Below, piece by piece: positions 1 to 10,760 of a stretch of 64,000 bases of DNA (within the stretch, counting starts at the first letter, position 1; each line of letters starts with the position of its first letter). The stretch spans positions 248,001-312,000 of the forward strand of contig CAJNDS010000480.1 in assembly GCA_905221605.1 (NCBI GenBank). The letters are read 5' to 3'. The DNA is from Symbiodinium natans. Taxonomy: Eukaryota > Sar > Dinophyceae > Suessiales > Symbiodiniaceae. The notes under the pieces were generated by a model. The model ran no database searches, was not told the origin of the DNA, and worked only from the letters and a program-made list of their open reading frames with translations. The position numbers and the translations under genes are program-made.

Positions 1-168
1 AAGAAGAAGACCAAGAATAATAATAAGAAGAAAAATAAGAAGAAGAAGAATAAGAAGAATAAGAAGAGAGAAGCAGAGAGAGGCACGCAGACCCACCCAC
101 CCACAGACCCACACCCACACCCACACCCACACACCCACACCCACACCCACACCCACACCCACACCCAC
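1..168. repeat. AAGAAG purine tract followed by CCCACA-type repeat
   Basis: The first 60 bases are an A/G-only tract of AAGAAG/AATAAG units. They are followed by a short GAGAGAGGCACGCA stretch and then a hexamer array based on CCCACA up to the gap. No coding signal is seen. A similar GAGAGAGGCACGCA motif recurs in the tail of the SINE-like element near 59005, so this edge could be the tail of another copy. Confidence 0.9.
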
Positions 169-268
169 NNNNNNNNNNNNNNNNNNNNNNNNNNNNNNNN
201 NNNNNNNNNNNNNNNNNNNNNNNNNNNNNNNNNNNNNNNNNNNNNNNNNNNNNNNNNNNNNNNNNNNN
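169..268. other. assembly gap (N run)
   Basis: About 100 consecutive N characters, probably a fixed-size scaffold gap placed inside simple repeats. True length and content are unknown. Confidence 0.99.
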
Positions 269-311
<43 letters not shown>

Positions 312-324
312 ACACACACACACA

Positions 325-404
<80 letters not shown>
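269..404. repeat. (CA)n microsatellite
   Basis: Nearly pure CA dinucleotide array with a few CC interruptions, starting directly at the gap edge. Bases 405-600 after it show no gene or repeat that I can recognise. Confidence 0.97.
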
Positions 405-406
<2 letters not shown>

Positions 407-619
407 GAGCACAAGAAGGCGTCAAGACGGTTTGGGTTCAGGTGGAGGCACTCATCTTGGTGAGGGGGGATATGGCGGCTCCTTGGAAGAACTCCAGGGC
501 CTCAGGTTCAGGGTGGGCGTTGTTTTAATGGGCCTTGTTTTAGCAAGGAGTCGACTTGGTCCTCCCTGTTTCGGCACAGTTTCGTGAGTTGCGCTTGAGG
601 TTCGTTCGACACGCATACA

Positions 620-3529
620 GTGCAGCCGAATTCCTCCACGGTTCAACAGCCGGCTTACGATTTGTACAACCGGCTCTTCCTCCCGACAGAGGGTGCTTCC
701 GGTGGCGCCACTGGTTATCTGGGGCCTGACGCTAATGGAGCCACCCCACCTGCAGGCTCAGCTGGTGGTGGCTTGATCTGGATATCTGCTACCAGCGCTT
801 CTGGTAGTGTGACTTTCGGCAGCTGGGTTGCCTTGAAGGCTGAAGGGTTGCCCGGAGGCGTCGCTACCAAGCATGTGTCAGGGGGTGGAGCAGGAGGACA
901 GATCTTGATCTTCGCGACCAAGATTGCCACGGAAAACGAAGATGAGGCATGGAGGAAGTCTCGTGATGTAGCAATGTAGCTCATGTTTGCTCAAGTAGCG
1001 GCAGGTTTTGTTGCAAAGGTTGCGGTTTTTCAGGCACAGATCGGCCTAGGGGCCTAGCAAGCAAGGGTTTCTTGCAGGCTCCAGTGCTCAGTGTTGCGGG
1101 TGGAAGTGGTGCTTGCTCGGCCACGACAAACGTGCTTAGCGGTGGTGGCGGTGGCGGCTTTGTTGGGTTAAACTGGACGGCAACATCGCCCTTTCCGTCA
1201 CACGGTAAGCTGGATGTCGACGTTGCTGGCGGTTACATGGGCAATGATGGATCGGGGCAGAACTGCTCTTGGGTGGTGCCCAACTCTCGTGGTCTCCGAG
1301 ACACCTTCGGGCATCCTGGCCAGGAGATGCCCTTGAGGGGATGCAGCCCCGGCTATGCAGGCCTCTTCTGCGATGCATGTGACGCCGGGTTATGGAGCCT
1401 TGGGGGCCTTAACGGCTGTCAGGCATGCACAAACAAGCCTCCCAACGGCAACTACACAAAAACTCATTGGCCAAACGCGGAGTGCCCCTACGCCTGCGGC
1501 GTTGGGGTTCCGAACCGCAAGAGCAACCCAGGCTGCTTGGATCCCATGGAATATGCTCTCAGCTTCTTCGGCGGTCCGAAAGGAGTGCTTGCCATCGCAA
1601 TCGCGATTGTGAGTAGTGCTGCGCTTCTCCTGTGGCGTCGGCGGAAGTCGGGTGGCTTGTCACGTGCACTGCTCTCTCATGACGGGCCTGCAGCTCAGGT
1701 CAGCATCAGTTCAGTGTCACTTCAGCTTTTGCAGTCTTCTGTTCGCATCGCTTATGCCTCTGAAACGTGCCTTTTCAATGACCGGGGCACCATTCAGGGA
1801 GCCAACAAAAATCCCAGTGAAATCCTTCGCTGAACATTGCTCAATGTGGTTCCTTATGTGCTGCTTGCCTTGATGCTAACAGGCTCAAAAGATGCCAAGT
1901 AGGAGACAGGGGGAAGCCAAATCTTCCCCCAGATTTTGGTGCCTTTTCCCAGGGCCCGAAACTTGGAAACGTTTATTGTTTTTTAGTTGTTTCCAGGTTT
2001 TTTTTGATTAAAAAAAACTTTCTGTGGGATTTGCCTAGCATTTCAAGGGATTTCAACGAATGCCCCGTAGTCCAGAATATTCCAAGCGAAATCTACAGAA
2101 ATCCTCCCCTCAGAGTCCGAAAAGACGAAACACTCAACCTTGAACCCCGCACCTGAACTCTCTAACACCTACACCCAATCCCTCAAACCTACTAAACCCA
2201 ATCAAACCCTCAACTGGAAGGCCTCGAAATCTCAACCCTACGTATGAAGCTCAACCCTCAACCCTAAACCCGAAAACCCTCAACCTTGAACTCTAAACCC
2301 TCAGCCCTAAACCCTCAGCCCTTAGCTCTAAACCCTGAACCCTTCAACCTCAAGCCACAGCTCCAATCACGACAACATGACAGGAAATTCTTAGTTTTGG
2401 AAGGTTTTTTTGGGCCTGTTTCGGTATTTTGCTTTTCATGGTTTTTGACAGCTTTCCTGAATGTCCATGGTTTTCTGGTACTTTTCCTTCGATGCCAGAG
2501 AGGCATGCTTTGAACAAGTATGGGATGTGAACCTATGATGCAGCATACGGAGATTTGTGTTGAGTGTCACTTAGGCCTGGGGGATCATCGTCCTTTTCCC
2601 TTCGAGCGCACAACCGCGAAGGTGCAAGTGCTCAGAGCGGTAGCTTCTCCACGTGCTGGGCATCTTGCTTCTGGCGATACTGCACCCGCCGTTACGCCTC
2701 GGATGAGCCGCAGAGGGTTCACAGTCCTTCTGAGTTTCAGATGGCTCAAGAACAGCTGCCCTTCCACACCTGCCGGGTGTATTTCCAAGGCGAGAACACG
2801 GGAAAATCTGCGTGGTTGTTGAAACCGCAGGTACCCGCAGCCGTGGATGACCTGGTCATCAAGGAGAAGTGGGAGCAGCTAGCAAGGATGGTGAATGCTG
2901 CGGCAAATGTTTCCAAGCTACAAAGCCGTGCAGAGGGCATCTTGGAGTACTTGTATCCGCCTGCAGCTCCGCAGTTTGCTAGGTACTGCCGATGCAGACG
3001 GGCGAGGGCCATGTTGCAGCTTGTGAGAGAGTTCTCCGAAACAGAGAGGCTCTGGAGGCCTATCCGTCAAGCTGGCGGCGAGTTGCATGTACGCTTCGGC
3101 TGTAATCGGAAAGCCACGCTGGCTTATCTGGACCTCTTCGACTTCTCGAGGTCTCCTATGGACTTTGCACCTGTAAACCTCAGGAAGGAGGCTTGGTTGA
3201 TTCCGGTGCATGGCCAGGGGACCTTTGACGAGCCCTACGAGGTGGACATGAGTGATCCAGTGCTTCAGCGCCTGGAGCACACGGACCACGGCGCCACGGC
3301 CATTCTAGCTGTTCTCTCCACCTTCAACCGAGTTGCCCGTCGGCTTTTCAAGGTGGCCTCTTTTTGCTCCTAGAGCGTTTTTCTCGTGAAATCCTCAGAG
3401 AGTTTGCTGTGGCATTTGCAGGATGAGCTCCAGAACTCCATTGATGACCCTCTACAGCAACTGCACGAGAAGGTTGAACAGTGTGCCTCGCAGTGTGGGC
3501 TGCTGGACGAGAATCCGAGAATCCATCGC
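620..3529 (+). CDS. glycine-rich, EGF-like transmembrane protein of the plant At5g11700-type (DUF8003-like) family; 5' part missing
   Basis: Four exons can be read. Exon 1 (about 620-931) is glycine-rich and ends in a GGAGGQILIF stretch. Exon 2 (1078-1698) carries another glycine-rich block, a cysteine-rich EGF-like stretch (PGYAGLFCDAC, CQAC, CPYACGVG) and one membrane helix (VLAIAIAIVSSAALLLW) followed by RRRK. Exon 3 (from about 2714 or 2741 to 3352) contains CRVYFQGENTGKSAW and LAYLDLFDFSRSPMDFAPVN. Exon 4 is 3422-3529. Intron 1 (932-1077) appears to begin GA; introns 2 and 3 begin GT, as does the donor at 3530. The order glycine-rich, Cys-rich, helix, then a cytosolic block with a YF-G-NT-S-W motif matches Arabidopsis glycine-rich membrane proteins from memory. 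Their function is not established. The start lies upstream, in or beyond the gap. The multi-helix C-terminus of the plant family is not clearly found here; 6030-6480 is a weak candidate. Confidence 0.72.
2105..2350. repeat. degenerate CCCTAAA-type tract inside an intron
   Basis: Loose runs of AACCCTCAACCCTAAACCC and variants. They lie within intron 2 (1699 to about 2740) of the glycine-rich membrane protein gene. The unit is the complement of the TTTAGGG repeat seen elsewhere in the window, but strongly diverged. Confidence 0.7.
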
Positions 3530-6030
3530 GTAAGTGTTTTGCTGGTGGTACTCATAGTTGCTGGTGCGGTTTTGTACTGGGTGTTGAAATTCGCGTCGCT
3601 CGAGGCTGGGGGGATTTGTCCAAGTTCTCCTGGTTTGGCAGAGAGACCGCTTCCGAGGCCATGTCAAGTCTTGGGCAGTCTTGCGGCTGTGACTTCACCT
3701 TAGGAGCCCTGGCCCTCTGGCGCCCTCTGGCATACTGAGATGCCAGGAGTCGACGGACTTAGTCTCAGCCGTGCCGAGGGCACGACGGACGCTAGCGTGG
3801 CAAGATCGAGCGAGTCGCAGGCATGTTTGTTGCCAAGCTTGTGAGTTTGTGATCTTTCGTGAACGTGTTGCGCTGTGGTTGCGCTCGTGCCACTTAAGTC
3901 TGGCTGCGCTTATGCCACTCCTCGTCGTCTGGAAAGGGCAACTCCTTTCGGGACCTTGTCCTCGATGCAGAGGTGTGATCAGTTCTCGCCTGGTTGCATG
4001 ACTTGTGCAACGACCCTGTGCAGCAGCATGTGTGGCCACTTGACAGGAGGCTCACTGCGACAGACTGCCATCCCATGCTCCACGGCGGCGAGAGCTCCGA
4101 CGCCCTGGAAGCACTGGGGTCCCGCTTTGTGCAGCCAATTGCAATGACCCGAAATGTCAACGTGTAAATCAACCACTCTCCTTGAAGCCTTGAAGCCAAG
4201 GACTCTGCCTTGTCTTTACGGAGTTCTCGCTGCTGGCAAGTCCGGGCCAGAGTTCATGACATGTGGAATGCAGCGGCTTGAAGGCCCCAGCACGCGCGAG
4301 CTTAAATGGTGTATCGGTGTATCATGTATCGCAAGGAGGGTTGGGAAGTTGCATCTGAGTGCATCTCTCAACTCAGGTGCCAGCAGCGGGGATCTGGCAT
4401 CGCTCGGATCCGCTGCGGGATCGCACGGGAGCTCTAGAGCTTCTCGCTAAGATTTTTGTGGGAAGTGCTGCACGTTTCTGCACTCTTCCGCTCACGCTCT
4501 TGCGCACGCTCTGGCTCATGCTCTTGCTCATGCCCTTGGCTCTTGCTCATGCTTCTGCTTGTGCTCTTGCTCATGCTCTTGGTGCTCATGCTCTTGCTCA
4601 TGCTCTTGCCCATGCCTCGCCGTCACACACTGCCAAGGTCCTGACGACTCCGATTGCTCCCCAGGTGGCAAGCCCATCACCAAATCCAAGGAGTTTCAAT
4701 GATTGGAGCTACCTAGCACACCAGCATGGCTTGCCAGGTGCTGAACGAGGCTCTACGAAGCTCTGCCATGGTCGCAGGAGACAACAAAGAGAGGAATGCA
4801 GCAGTTGCCCAGCAGTTTTGCACATCCCGGCACTGGACAGGGGAAGAGTCCTCGAATCCCATCCCACCTGTGGACCGTGTCGGCGGCTGGGGCGTGAAGA
4901 GGCGATTCCTCTCTCATGTTGATTCTTTCACACTGCGTTGGAGTTCGCGCGTGGATTTGGCAGAACTCTTCGGATGATTCTGGAAAGTTACCGAGTCTAG
5001 ACTTGCTGTACGCATGCAATTGACACGCCGTTGACCTGCCATCTGCCGGCTGATGTGTTTGAAGGTAATGCAGTGCGCGCTTTTTGTTTCGAAGAGTTTG
5101 CGGGGTAGGATTCCAGAGTTCAGTGTTCTGCGGCGAGCAGGGGGCGTTACTGTCCCACCCCGCCCTTTTCGATCTCCCGAAGCTACAGAGTGGGGGAATC
5201 ATCTGTGCCACATGTTTCGTTCAATCAAAAAATTGTGCTGGAGAGCCTTTCAGCTGTTGCCTCACGGAGCTTTCCCTTCCGGTCCAACCCTGTGCGAGGC
5301 CTTTGTTGCGATGGGGATACTCGGGTGAGAGCCTCATCCTGAGCAGCACAGCTTGCCCAAAAGTAGTAGTGGCTTTCCTTCAGGCTCGGACCAGACTGCA
5401 GCAAGAACTCTAGTGCTGCTTGGCCTGAAATTGGCTAAGCTTGCTGGAAGCACTGCTCGTAGGACGCATGCTGCTCAGATTTGTTGTTTATGGTTTTGCT
5501 CTGTGTGTGTGTGCGAGGGGAGGACGGAAAGCGGTTGAAGTCGTGTCATCTGATGTCCAAAGCATGAGCATGACAGCCTGCATTCGGGCGGCATCGTGCC
5601 GATGCTAGCAATGGGGCAGGGGTGGACGTTGCTCTGGAACCTCTCTGAACAAAACGTTACGACTCGAGAGTAGAATCAGGAATCAGGAGGCCGACTGCAG
5701 AACTGAGAGTGCTGTTAGACGGTCAGGTCGCTCATCTGCTTCTTGGCCTTCGATCTTCTGGCCTTCTGCTTGATCTGCGGGTGGGCTCCGCTTGCTTCAA
5801 ACTTGGGGCAGCTCCCCCTCTTGTGACCTTTAGATACCTTTAGTGCTCCCTGAGATCCTCTAAAGGATCCTCTTCAAGACCAGCATGGTGGCTGGCATGG
5901 CGCGGCCTCTGGCTTGTTTCTGTGTTTTTCTCCGTTTTCAGGTTTCTGTTGGGCTTTTTTCCCTGGGTTTTTAGCAGAACGAGGTCTGGGTGTTTCTGCC
6001 GCCCTTGGCGCAGCCACTTGCGCACCTTGG
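3530..6030 (+). other. unresolved region, possible further exons of the upstream gene
   Basis: A coding-like frame runs at about 3984-4166 (ending TAA), with a hydrophilic stretch including LAWLHDLCNDPVQQHVWPLD. It is closed upstream by an in-frame TGA, so it would need an acceptor near 3982. It could be a late exon of the glycine-rich membrane gene, but I could not align it to the family. An imperfect GCTCTTGCTCAT repeat lies at 4483-4625. From 4650 to 6030 I see only short, unconvincing frames on both strands. Confidence 0.3.
4483..4625. repeat. imperfect GCTCTTGCTCAT minisatellite
   Basis: About 140 bp of imperfect 6/12-bp units built from GCTCTT and GCTCAT. It generates leucine/methionine-rich or serine/cysteine-rich frames that should not be taken as real membrane segments. 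Confidence 0.75.
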
Positions 6031-6480
6031 TGTGATGTCAGAAGATTCGGGACACGCCAACCCTCAAGAAGTTGAAGCTCAGGATTGTGGTGGGGATCCT
6101 TTTCTTGCTGACAGAGGCCTTGGTCATCAAGGTCAGCGAAGCGTGCCATCGTGCCAAAAGATTCGGCCAGGATCCCGACCTTGGACGACTTTTCGCCAAT
6201 CTGGAACTCCTTGGCATTTGGAATGCGGCGGTGTCTCTTGTGGTGCCTGATCTGCTCTATTGCCATCAATCTGTGCGAAGAGCGGGCCATTGAAGCACGC
6301 AGGTGCTGTTCTGGCTGTTGTTCTTGGACTCCTTGGTGTTCGGGCCTCGATCTAGGCCTCCACGGAAGGAGGCCAAGATTGTGTCAACAGTTGTCAACAC
6401 GAGCCTTGCCTTGAGGTTTGACATCCTGGCCATGGGCATTGTGAGCTGTGTGAAGGCAGACATCGGGTGCTGTTGTGAGA
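6030..6480 (+). CDS. membrane-protein exons, unidentified
   Basis: After an acceptor (GATGTCAG) near 6048 the frame reads KIRDTPTLKKLKLRIVVGIL and continues through a hydrophobic helix (RIVVGILFLLTEALVIK). It stays open to 6293 and includes LGIWNAAVSLVVPDLL, a second moderately hydrophobic stretch. A separate frame beginning near 6303 gives VLFWLLFLDSLVFG followed by a basic PRSRPPRKEAK loop and ALRFDILAMGIVS. These look like exons of a multi-pass membrane protein on the + strand. They may be the membrane-embedded C-terminus of the gene at 620-3529, because plant homologues end with several helices and an ALWN-type motif. The order of segments does not match convincingly, so I leave it unassigned. 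Confidence 0.35.
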
Positions 6481-7410
6481 CTTCCAGGTTGCGAGGGCAG
6501 CCGCCCGTCCGCTTCGGCCCACTCCTTTCGTCCTATCGACATGAGAGGTTTGTCGGTGACTGTTCTCCCACCTCCTTGTACCTGTACTCCATGGCAGGGC
6601 CCCCTCGCTGTTGACTTGTGCAGCGTGTTCGCAGGTGAACGCCGAAAAGACGTCAAATGGGCATCGTGACATAGTGCACTTGCCAGGGACGAGACCCTCT
6701 TGATGTTGGGAGATGGCGTGGCAGCACGTGGGGATTAGAAGCTGATGTGAGCAGCTGGGGGGCGGTGGGGAATGTGGGGAATGTCTAAACCGGCAAGTGC
6801 AAAGCAATGCGTACTTTGGAGCAGACATCGCCGGCCTTGTCAGATGCGCATGTGATTTAGAGAATGGGAGTCATGGTTGCAGGGGTTAGTACCCCTTAGT
6901 GACAGCGTCCGCAGATGTCACTTGTCGTGAGGGCACGCTCTTTGCAGCAGCAGCAACCCACGTGAGCCAGCTGGAAGCAGACCGGGTTTCAGTCTCAGAT
7001 GCTCTCGTGTCCAAGTTTTGACAGAAGGGCTCAGCAACTGTCAGGATTTGAGCTCTATGGACAACCCGCAAAATGAGTTTGTTGAACGCTTCTTGGCTCC
7101 ACCAGAAGTGAGGGCCTGCTTCGGTTGGCACATGTTGACACCCTCAGCCCACATGTAGCTTCAGGCTTGTTTTCCATGCGCGATGAGGGAGAGGCCACTC
7201 CATTCGTCAACCTGGTCGATTGCATGTCGTTGCCAGCGTTTGCCAGTGTAAGGGCCCACGGCGTTCACATTGTGAAGAGGCCTGAACTGTTTGTGTGTTT
7301 TTGCCAAGCTGTTGATGCTTGCCCTTGGTCTTAGCCAGCTATTGCCAAGGGACGGGGCATGTCATCCACGGCAATGCGCGCTCCCCAAATTCAGCATCGA
7401 ACCGGAAGAA
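6481..7410. other. no gene or repeat recognised
   Basis: Mixed-composition DNA with only short overlapping frames on both strands. No conserved motif, splice-bounded coding block or repeat could be supported. Confidence 0.5.
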
Positions 7411-7413
7411 ATT

Positions 7414-7682
7414 CCCTGGGGCAATCTTATTCTTACGAGCAGGCCCCCAATTATTAATAATATTAATAATCCTGGCCCTGCTCGTAAGAATAAGATTGCC
7501 TCAGGGAAGTTCTTCCGAGCATCTCCCCTCGCCACCACCCATTCTTAATAATATTAATAATGGTGGGTGGTGAGGAGGTAATATTAATAATGGGTGGTGG
7601 CGAGGGGAGATGCTCGGAAGAACTTCCCTGGGGCAATCTTATTCTTACGAGCAGGCCCCCAATTATTAATAATATTAATAAT
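7414..7682. repeat. nested double inverted repeat with AT-palindrome loops (MITE-like)
   Basis: Hairpin 1 has its left arm at 7414-7445 and right arm at about 7473-7506, nearly perfect, with a loop built on an ATTATTAATAATATTAATAAT palindrome. Hairpin 2 has arms 7504-7540 and 7592-7628, 37 bp and perfectly complementary; its loop carries two more copies of TAATATTAATAAT. The left part of hairpin 1 (7414-7470) is then repeated directly at 7626-7682 without a mismatch over 57 bp. The arms of the two hairpins overlap by a few bases. No coding capacity is seen. A non-autonomous palindromic transposon or a cruciform-forming element are both possible. Confidence 0.93.
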
Positions 7683-7705
7683 TGGGGTGGGCTGTTCAAA
7701 AATAA

Positions 7706-7751
7706 CGCTGTGGACGCTTGTATGTAACACAAGAAACAAGCGTCCACAGCG
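7706..7751. repeat. 16-bp perfect hairpin
   Basis: Arms CGCTGTGGACGCTTGT (7706-7721) and its exact complement (7736-7751) flank a 14-base loop. It sits between the nested inverted repeat and the telomere-like array. Confidence 0.93.
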
Positions 7752-7762
7752 TCCTCTCCTGT

Positions 7763-7864
7763 AGGGTTTAGGGTTTAGGGTTTAGGGTTTAGGGTTTAGG
7801 GTTTAGGGTTTAGTGTTTAGGGTTTAGGGTTTAGGGTTTAGGGTTTAGGGTTTAGGGTTTAGGG
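7763..7864 (+). repeat. interstitial (TTTAGGG)n array 1
   Basis: About 14 tandem TTTAGGG heptamers with one TTTAGTG variant, followed by a decayed copy up to about 7900. TTTAGGG is the plant- and dinoflagellate-type telomere unit. The array is internal, because gene-bearing DNA continues on both sides. Confidence 0.97.
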
Positions 7865-8154
7865 TACTTAAGCACTTAAGGGTTTAGGGTTCCAGGGTTT
7901 AGGGCTTGAGCATACTGAGGATACGATTCCCTTATGGCCCCTATATCTTTTTCTTAACCCCCCCTCCCCCCTCCCACAAAAAGAACTATTCTAGCCATTG
8001 AGGCCCCTATGCTACATGTATGCGTATCAGTATATGCTTGAGTCTATTCAGCACACCTAGCGGTTCGAATTTGCTTCTTATTTTGCAGAGTGTTGCGGCT
8101 TGAATTCGCTTGTGTCTCTCTATTGCAGTGTCGTCTTTTCTAGGGCTCGGCCTT
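7865..8154. other. spacer between the two TTTAGGG arrays
   Basis: Non-repetitive, AT-richer sequence with a C-tract near 7958-7975. No gene is seen. Confidence 0.6.
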
Positions 8155-8257
8155 AGGGTTTAGGGTTTAGGGTTTAGGGTTTAGGGTTTAGGGTTTAGGG
8201 TTTAGGGTTTAGGGTTTAGGGTTTAGGGTTTAGGGTTTAGGGTTTAGGGTTTAGGGG
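8155..8257 (+). repeat. interstitial (TTTAGGG)n array 2
   Basis: About 14 near-perfect TTTAGGG heptamers in the same orientation as array 1, ending in a G-rich run (GGGGCTTGGGGGGC). Confidence 0.97.
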
Positions 8258-9350
8258 CTTGGGGGGCTTTTGGGGGTTTTGGGGCTGAGGGCGCCAAGTC
8301 TGCATGACTCTGGGCGGGGTAGTGTTGGTTGAATTGTCTTTGTGTCTGTTGTGGCTGCGTAATCTGGTGAATATCGGGCCTGTTCGCATGCTTAGGAACG
8401 CGCTTTGGACCAACTGTGGAATCACAAAACTGAACCTACGCATGAGTACTGCAACATCTGTCTACAAACAGAAGATGGCATGCACTTGGCACAGGTCCTG
8501 ATGCAGTGCTGTTGCACTTGTCATTCCCATGTGAGGTCTTTCAACTTCACCACCCTTGATGATCAGCTGTCTACAACACGAGCCTCAGACAGCCGTCCAT
8601 CTAGCCACTCCATCAGGCTGGCCACAGCAGAGCTTTGCGCGGAAGTCGAGCACCTTTTGCCCTTCATGCAGGTCACAGCTACATAGTCCGCGGAGCTTCT
8701 CAAAGCCACAGGCAGATCTACCCGATAAGATGCGGCATGTGGCACCATGTGTGGCACCATGTGGCACCATGTGGCACCATGTGGCACCATGTGGCATCAT
8801 GCGGCATCATGCGGCATCATGCGGCATCATGCGGCATCATGCAGCATGGAATCTCAATGGTTTGTGAGCCACAAGGCACAGATGCCATCACCCTTCTGAA
8901 TGCGAGCAGCTGCAGCATGGCAGATGCCACAAATGCATTTGCCCGCCCAGCTGCTAGCGGCAGCCCTAGCCGCGCAGGTCTGGAGTCAAGGGCACTGTTA
9001 ATACCTCCCTGGTGTCTTGCGCCGGATGCAGCTTTGCTGAGCTTGAGCAGGCTGTTGAAAATTCGGTACGTTGCACAAGCTTGGATCCCCGATGCTTTTT
9101 GACGTCTGCGGCTCTGTGTCAGATAATCGTGTGTGTGTGTGTGTGTGCGTGCGCATGCAGGTGCTTAGTTTCAGCTTGGCTCAAGCAGCCACACCAAAAC
9201 ATTCCGCAGATGCTAGCTGCCGAATGCCGAATGTCAGCTGCTAGCAGACACTTATCGAAGCAGCATCGAGCGCGCAATTGCCACTGCAGTGTAGTGTAGC
9301 AGTGTGTGCTCATTGTTCCCTGTGTCTCATGGCATTGAGTTGTCAGAGTC
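8258..9350. other. unresolved region with one possible exon
   Basis: On the + strand, about 8385-8500 reads LDQLWNHKTEP and then EYCNICLQTEDGMHLAQV, a coding-looking stretch with a Cys-x2-Cys pair, but no neighbouring exon could be joined to it. The rest holds a decamer minisatellite (8735-8847) and a GT microsatellite (9130-9149). A TTGGCTCAAG decamer at 9176-9185 resembles the 3' end of the dinoflagellate spliced leader. Confidence 0.35.
8735..8847. repeat. 10-bp minisatellite GGCACCATGT / GGCATCATGC
   Basis: Eleven or so tandem decamers. The first half is GGCACCATGT and the second half GGCATCATGC, so the array contains two homogenised sub-families. Confidence 0.95.
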
Positions 9351-9368
9351 TTGACATGGGCTGTGGAG

Positions 9369-10760
9369 ATGGGCACCGGTTCGTCGGCACCGGTGTGGGG
9401 CATAGATGTCTCTCAAGCCGCTCCTGCCTCGAATAGGTGGTGGTCTGGGCTGGCGTTGGGTGGCAAGCTGTATGGACTTCCCTGCAACTCTGAGCATCTG
9501 CTGATATTTGACAGCTCCAGCACATCCGAGCCTTTACGATTCGTGGATACTCGTCGAATCGCCACAGGTCAGGGGAAATGGCGGTCCACCGTAGCCATAG
9601 GCGGCAGCCTCTATGGGATCCCTGACCGTGCAGAGGCTTTGCTGGTATACAACTTCAACTCTGGCAAAGCATCCGGAGTGGACACCCGAAAGCTCTCACG
9701 TGGTCCGCTGAAGTGGCAATCTGCCGTTGTCTTGGCAGGCAAAATCTATGGAATTCCACATCATGCCAGCAAGCTCCTGGTCTATGACCCACGGATGGAT
9801 GTACTCCTTGGTGTCGACACAACCCATGTTGCAACTGGCAACTCCAAGTGGCTTGCAGGCCTTAGTCTCGGCGGGAAAATCCTGGGAGTGCCCTGTAACT
9901 CAGATGCCATTCTGGTCTACGACCCGCTCACGAAAAGCTGCACCGGAGTCCCCACACACGCTTTTGCCACAGGCCCGTTGAAGTGGCTCTGTGCCGCAGC
10001 AGTGGCTGGCATCATGTATGCTGTACCTTGCCACGCTGAGTGCATTCTGGTCTTCGACCCTGCTACGAATCGCCTCCGCGGTATCGACACCACTGCTGTT
10101 GCCACTGGGCCAGGAAAGTGGATCACAACCGCCATCTGTGCGGGGAAGATCTACGGCATCCCGGACCATGCCAAGACGGTGCTGGTCTTCGACCTGGCCA
10201 CCGAGGCCGGGCCGAGGCCTCTTTTTTACATCTTTTTTTAGAGCCTTTTCTTTTTTTTGGGAGCCGACCTGTAGGGGCCGGCTTGTAGTACTTGTACCCG
10301 ATTGTGTGAGTTTTGGGGCCTCTCGGCAGGCAGTTTCAGGCATTGGCATCGGGCATTTGTCAGACGTCAAGGGCAAGTGGCAAGCCGCAGCTGTGATGGG
10401 CGGCAAGATCTATGCGATTCCATACAACGCGCATCGTGGCAATGGCACAGAAGTTCCAGAAGTTCCAGAAGCTGCTGTAGCTACTGTAGCTCTGCGTGCC
10501 CGTTGGGGCAGCGAATGCTCTGAGTTCCGACTGAGGCAAGGCATCCTGGTTATTGACCCTGTGACATCAGCAGCCACGACCATAGATGTGACGAGCCTGG
10601 ACTCTGGCACTGGCAAGTGGGGCTTTGCAGCGGCAATAGGCGCCTGTTGAAGTCGACTCTGGTGGATGGCATACCAATGCATGGTGCCTGCTTGTCTTGA
10701 GGCGGCAAGCTCTGCGGCTTGCCTTGGGATGCCTCCAACATTCTCCTTCATGAGCCCACT
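9369..10760 (+). CDS. kelch-like beta-propeller repeat protein (8 repeats)
   Basis: Repeats of about 48 residues follow the pattern GKW-x5-GGKIYGIP-x-HA-x3-LLVYDP, then GVDT-x2-VATG. Six complete repeats lie in exon 1 (9369-10205), the seventh in exon 2 (10330-10639) and the eighth starts in exon 3 (from 10702). The first in-frame ATG is at 9369, but an upstream exon is possible. Both internal introns begin GC and end AG|G, and the joins restore the repeat exactly (FDLATE+AVSGIG and AAI+GGKLCGLP). Each repeat probably forms one propeller blade, giving an eight-unit ring. Such folds usually act as binding scaffolds; no catalytic motif is visible. Repeat 7 carries an insertion rich in VPEVPEAAVAT. 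Exon 3 may end at a GT donor after HEPTEE near 10760; an open frame continues to 11219 but looks non-coding. Confidence 0.8.

Noticed and set aside
4359..4922. Leucine-rich 'membrane' frame near 4456-4644
   Set aside because: It comes from the imperfect GCTCTTGCTCAT repeat, open in more than one frame with very different compositions.
7763..8257. A chromosome end
   Set aside because: TTTAGGG arrays here are short, followed by gene-bearing DNA on both sides, so they are internal.
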